From Desulfobulbus rhabdoformis (lineage in GTDB: Bacteria > Desulfobacterota > Desulfobulbia > Desulfobulbales > Desulfobulbaceae): DNA of 64,000 bases. Position numbers and translations under genes: made by a program. The notes beneath the pieces were generated by a model. The model saw only the letters and a program-made list of their open reading frames with translations. It did no database searches and had not been told where the DNA came from. The stretch is from contig NZ_JAFFQA010000008.1 in NCBI RefSeq assembly GCF_016919065.1, positions 62,001-126,000 on the forward strand. The letters are read 5' to 3'. This document shows, piece after piece, positions 61,390 through 64,000 of this stretch; position 1 is the stretch's first letter; every line of letters starts with the position of its first letter.

Positions 61390-61752
61390 ATGGAAGAAAA
61401 AGACTTGCTGAGATTCAAAGAGCGACTGGAAGATATGAAGTCTGAGATCAACACCGATGTTGAGCAGACACTCACTGACATGACCAGCCAAAACGGCAAT
61501 ATTCCAGACCCCAACGATCGGGCGACCGTTGAATCCGATCGAAGCTTTGAGCTTCGTATTCGCGGTAGGGAACGCCGTTTGATGGAGAAAATCGAAGAAG
61601 CGCTTTCCCGCATTGAAGACGGTTCCTACGGAGTTTGCGCCGGTTGTGGAGAGGATATCGCTTTAAAGCGGCTGGAGGCACGACCGGTTGCCAAGTTTTG
61701 CATTGACTGCAAAACCAGCCAGGAGCAACGCGAAAAAGAACAGGGACGTTAA
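61390..61752 (+). CDS. DksA/TraR-type zinc finger protein
   Basis: 120 residues. An N-terminal coiled coil (about 5-80) is followed by a C4 zinc finger (CAGCGEDIALKRLEARPVAKFCIDC). Smaller than E. coli DksA (151). Such proteins enter the RNA polymerase secondary channel and modulate transcription, often with ppGpp. The coiled-coil tip is near TDMTSQNGNIPDPNDRA; whether it keeps DksA-like acidic tip residues is not clear. Next to rpoZ, also a ppGpp-related protein. Confidence 0.88.
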   Translation: MEEKDLLRFKERLEDMKSEINTDVEQTLTDMTSQNGNIPDPNDRATVESDRSFELRIRGRERRLMEKIEEALSRIEDGSYGVCAGCGEDIALKRLEARPVAKFCIDCKTSQEQREKEQGR

Positions 61753-61757
61753 CGCCT

Positions 61758-62756
61758 ATGCCGGAACTACGAAAGGATCCTATTCTTGGCCGTTGGATCA
61801 TTATTGCCCAGGAGCGGGGAAAACGGCCCACTGACTTTTTAGTTGAAGAGTACAAGGTCAAAGGCGGGTTCTGCCCGCTTTGTCCTGGCAACGAAAAGAC
61901 CACCCCTGATGAGGTTTTGGTCTATGGTCGGGAGTGGGGCTATCCCAATACTGCGGGGTGGAAATTGCGTGTTGTGCCCAATAAATATCCAGCTCTGGTT
62001 ATCGAAGGAGAGCTGGATAAACAAGGGGAAGGGCTGTATGACCGCATGAACGGCATCGGTGCGCATGAAGTGATCATAGAAAGTCCCAATCATAAGGACC
62101 GATTTTCGCATATGCCGCCTCATGATATGCTCTTTACCTTCCGGGCCTATCGTGACCGTATCCGTGATCTTTCAAAGGATCCGCGTTTTAACTACGTGGT
62201 CATCTTCAAAAACTTTGGCAAGGCAGCTGGCGCCTCCCTTGAGCATTCCCACTCTCAGCTCGTCGCCCTGCCCATCTTGCCACGCATGGTGACCTCCGAG
62301 CTTGACGGTTCACTCTCGTATTACAAATACAAGGACCGCTGCGTCTTTTGCGATATCATTCGTCAGGAAATTCAGCAGAAAATACGTCTGGTCTGTGAAA
62401 ATGATCAGTTTGTCACGGTTACCCCCTTTGCTCCCCGCTCACCCTTTGAGATGTGGATCATGCCCAGGCAACACAGCTCGTCCTATATCGAACAGGATGA
62501 AAGTTCCCTGATTGCCCTTGCTGAAATTTTCTCCGAGACCCTGCGGCGACTCGATGCCTGTATTCCCAACGTCCCTTATAACTTTGTTCTGCACACCCAA
62601 CCCCTGCGTTCCGGTCCTCTGGAACACTACCACTGGCACTTTGAGATTGTCCCTAAATTAACTTCAATTGCTGGGTTTGAATGGGGAACCGGGTTCTATA
62701 TCAACCCCATGCCGCCTGAGGAGACCTGCCGGTATCTTCGCGAGGTGAAATTTTAG
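61758..62756 (+). CDS. galT: Galactose-1-phosphate uridylyltransferase
   Basis: 332 residues. The catalytic HxHxQ motif is in LEHSHSQLVALPI (His near 168). The second half has LRSGPLEHYHWHFEIVP with further His residues, and CPLCPGNEKTTPDE near residue 35-48 holds zinc-binding cysteines. It exchanges UMP between hexose phosphates. No galK or galE lies in the window, so it may act on another nucleotide sugar. Confidence 0.9.
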   Translation: MPELRKDPILGRWIIIAQERGKRPTDFLVEEYKVKGGFCPLCPGNEKTTPDEVLVYGREWGYPNTAGWKLRVVPNKYPALVIEGELDKQGEGLYDRMNGIGAHEVIIESPNHKDRFSHMPPHDMLFTFRAYRDRIRDLSKDPRFNYVVIFKNFGKAAGASLEHSHSQLVALPILPRMVTSELDGSLSYYKYKDRCVFCDIIRQEIQQKIRLVCENDQFVTVTPFAPRSPFEMWIMPRQHSSSYIEQDESSLIALAEIFSETLRRLDACIPNVPYNFVLHTQPLRSGPLEHYHWHFEIVPKLTSIAGFEWGTGFYINPMPPEETCRYLREVKF

Positions 62757-62765
62757 GAGGTGTCT

Positions 62766-63122
62766 GTGGAAAGTAAACGTATCCTTTTAGTCGACGACGA
62801 AGAGTCTATTCAATTGCTCTACAGGGAGGAATTTGAAGACGAAGGATATATCGTCGACTCGGCCTATAACGGTCAGGAGGCTTTGGCGAAATTCGCAGAA
62901 AATCCACCGGATCTTGTCGTGCTTGATATCAACATGCCAGAGATGAACGGGATTGAAGTGCTGCGCCAGATGAAGGAGATCAAAGGTGATCTCCCTATTA
63001 TACTCAGTTCTGCCTATCAGGAGTATAAACAGGATTTTGGCAGCTGGGCCTCTGAGGCTTATGTGGTTAAATCGGCCAACATGGATGAACTCAAGGCAAC
63101 CGTTCGTCAATACCTGGGGTAA
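62766..63122 (+). CDS. Single-domain response regulator (CheY-like)
   Basis: About 118 residues, GTG start at 62766 with AGGAG 6 nt upstream (an earlier GTG at 62760 is too close). The receiver domain has the acidic pair in ILLVDDEES, the phosphorylated Asp in DLVVLDINMPEMNG and a late Lys in AYVVKSANMDEL. No output domain, so it signals by protein contact. No histidine kinase nearby. Confidence 0.9.
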   Translation: MESKRILLVDDEESIQLLYREEFEDEGYIVDSAYNGQEALAKFAENPPDLVVLDINMPEMNGIEVLRQMKEIKGDLPIILSSAYQEYKQDFGSWASEAYVVKSANMDELKATVRQYLG

Positions 63123-63145
63123 GGACAGATTCTGGCCTCCCCAAT

Positions 63146-63171
63146 GCCCCCTGTCAGGGGGCTTTTTTTTT
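63146..63171 (+). terminator. Terminator after the response regulator
   Basis: GCCCCCT (63146-63152) pairs with AGGGGGC (63156-63162), followed by nine Ts. Confidence 0.9.
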
Positions 63172-63189
63172 CAATTGTGATTTCTGTAT

Positions 63190-63224
63190 CTTAAATCCGT
63201 GACTACCGCCGTTACGGATTTAAG
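63190..63224. repeat. Family A short palindrome, copy A5
   Basis: CTTAAATCCGTGAC / GTTACGGATTTAAG with a 7-nt centre (TACCGCC). The arms correspond to the outer arm of family A; the 60-bp core is absent. It lies upstream of folE2. Confidence 0.55.
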
Positions 63225-63329
63225 GTAACTGTCCCGGACGTTTGCGGATAGCCTCGCGTAAGTGCGCTGTTTGCAGGTTCTCCCCCTTTAGGTGACACAA
63301 CCGGTAGGTTATTCAAGCCGTTTTATACT

Positions 63330-64000
63330 ATGAAAGATATCCAAAGCTCAGCTGACTCCCGACGAATAGATATTCGTAAAGTTGGCGTTAAAACCATAAC
63401 CTACCCCATTACGGTCTTGGACAAGTCCAAACGGACGCAGTCAACCATCGCCAAGGTTAACATGTATGTGAATCTCCCTCACCAGTTCAAGGGAACGCAT
63501 ATGAGCCGGTTTGTGGAAATTCTTAATCAATTTCATGGAGATTTCAACCTCAAGACATTTCAGTCCATCCTTGAAGAAATGAAACGCCGCCTTGATGCAG
63601 AGGCAGCACACCTGGAAATGGATTTTCCTTATTTTTTTCAAGAAAACTCTTCAGATGCTCCACGGTCCCTACGACGTTATGACTGTCGCTTACACGGCTC
63701 TTTAGACGGCAAACTCGATCTCCAGGTTGAAGTCGACGTGCCTTTAGCCTTCACCGGGGAGCACCATGTGAGCCAAAACGGACTCACTGGGCATTGGGGC
63801 ATGATGACGGTTTCGGTGCGAATGAAATCCTTTCTCTGGATTGAAGATCTCATCGCGCTCGTCGAGAATGCGGTGGCCTCACGATCACTTGAAAAAGAAA
63901 CGGTTGAGTCACTTTGTTTGCAAATCTCTGATGTCCTGCTAGCCAGTGGAGCCTTTCAATGGTACAAAGTTGTTGTGAAAAATAGTGCCAACGGGTATTC
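63330..64000 (+). CDS. folE2: GTP cyclohydrolase FolE2 (type IB), cut by the window end
   Basis: At least 223 residues, with no stop before the window edge. It begins MKDIQSSADSRRIDIRKVG and contains VKTITYPITVLDK and VNLPHQFKGTHMSRFVEIL, the FolE2 signature. FolE2 replaces the zinc-dependent FolE and opens the GTP ring, feeding folate and queuosine synthesis. Its promoter was not identified. Confidence 0.93.
   Translation, partial: MKDIQSSADSRRIDIRKVGVKTITYPITVLDKSKRTQSTIAKVNMYVNLPHQFKGTHMSRFVEILNQFHGDFNLKTFQSILEEMKRRLDAEAAHLEMDFPYFFQENSSDAPRSLRRYDCRLHGSLDGKLDLQVEVDVPLAFTGEHHVSQNGLTGHWGMMTVSVRMKSFLWIEDLIALVENAVASRSLEKETVESLCLQISDVLLASGAFQWYKVVVKNSANGY

Overview
The window reads as ordinary chromosome of an anaerobic Gram-negative bacterium, most likely a sulfate- or sulfur-metabolising deltaproteobacterium of the Desulfobulbales type. 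This placement is an inference from gene content: three hybrid-cluster proteins, multiheme cytochromes c, a flavodiiron protein, lipid A genes, sigma-54 control and FolE2. No rRNA, tRNA or CRISPR array was found. About 60 protein genes are supported, with almost no sign of phage and one insertion sequence.

Layout. 1-8.4 kb: an outer-membrane porin, a DUF2057 protein, a complete polyamine importer (potABCD, minus strand), a YitT membrane protein and a small zinc-ribbon protein. 8.4-19.1 kb: an acetoin catabolism locus. An AcoR-type sigma-54 activator is divergent from acoC / Lin0512 / acoA / acoB / acoX / DUF6506 / bdhA. The control region carries two AcoR-like palindromes and a -24/-12 promoter. 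bdhA (butanediol/acetoin dehydrogenase) is split by an intact IS630-family element; removing the element and one TA restores the frame exactly. 19.2-28.2 kb: AhpD-like protein, MBL hydrolase, lipA, lipB, corA, mobB, AsmA, a Sel1-repeat protein and a 45-residue acidic ORF.

28.3-45.3 kb is the most interesting part, an island for nitrogen oxides and nitrosative or oxidative stress. It holds three Hcp genes; an octaheme HAO-like cytochrome with a NapC/NrfH-type tetraheme quinol dehydrogenase and a ferredoxin; an HPP-family membrane protein (possible nitrite transporter) with a CBS-domain partner; a flavodiiron protein; a NapH-like membrane ferredoxin; a lone glutamine amidotransferase; and a TetR-cupin pair. 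Four 14-bp boxes of the form TTGAY-N4-RTCAA lie upstream of these units and suggest one HcpR/FNR-type regulon. Sharing a divergent control region with the first hcp is a four-gene unit I do not recognise as a described system: a cytoplasmic DUF1858 plus solute-binding-like protein, a UreG/HypB-like P-loop GTPase with paired cysteines, a soluble ABC ATPase with no permease, and a zinc-ribbon protein. I propose that it matures or repairs a metal cofactor, perhaps that of Hcp.

45.6-64 kb is housekeeping: lpxB with a Gfo/Idh/MocA dehydrogenase, a branched-chain amino acid importer (livKHMGF), lpxK, lpxC, proC, nadK, purA, rpoZ, dnaJ, moaC, a DksA-like protein, galT, a single-domain response regulator and the start of folE2.

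Two families of dispersed, non-coding, palindromic intergenic repeats run through the window. Family A is built on CCGTCACGG arms and has three near-identical copies plus variants. Family B begins with GGGTGTCTTGAATAATTAG, and a 17-18-nt motif is inserted at different places in its copies.
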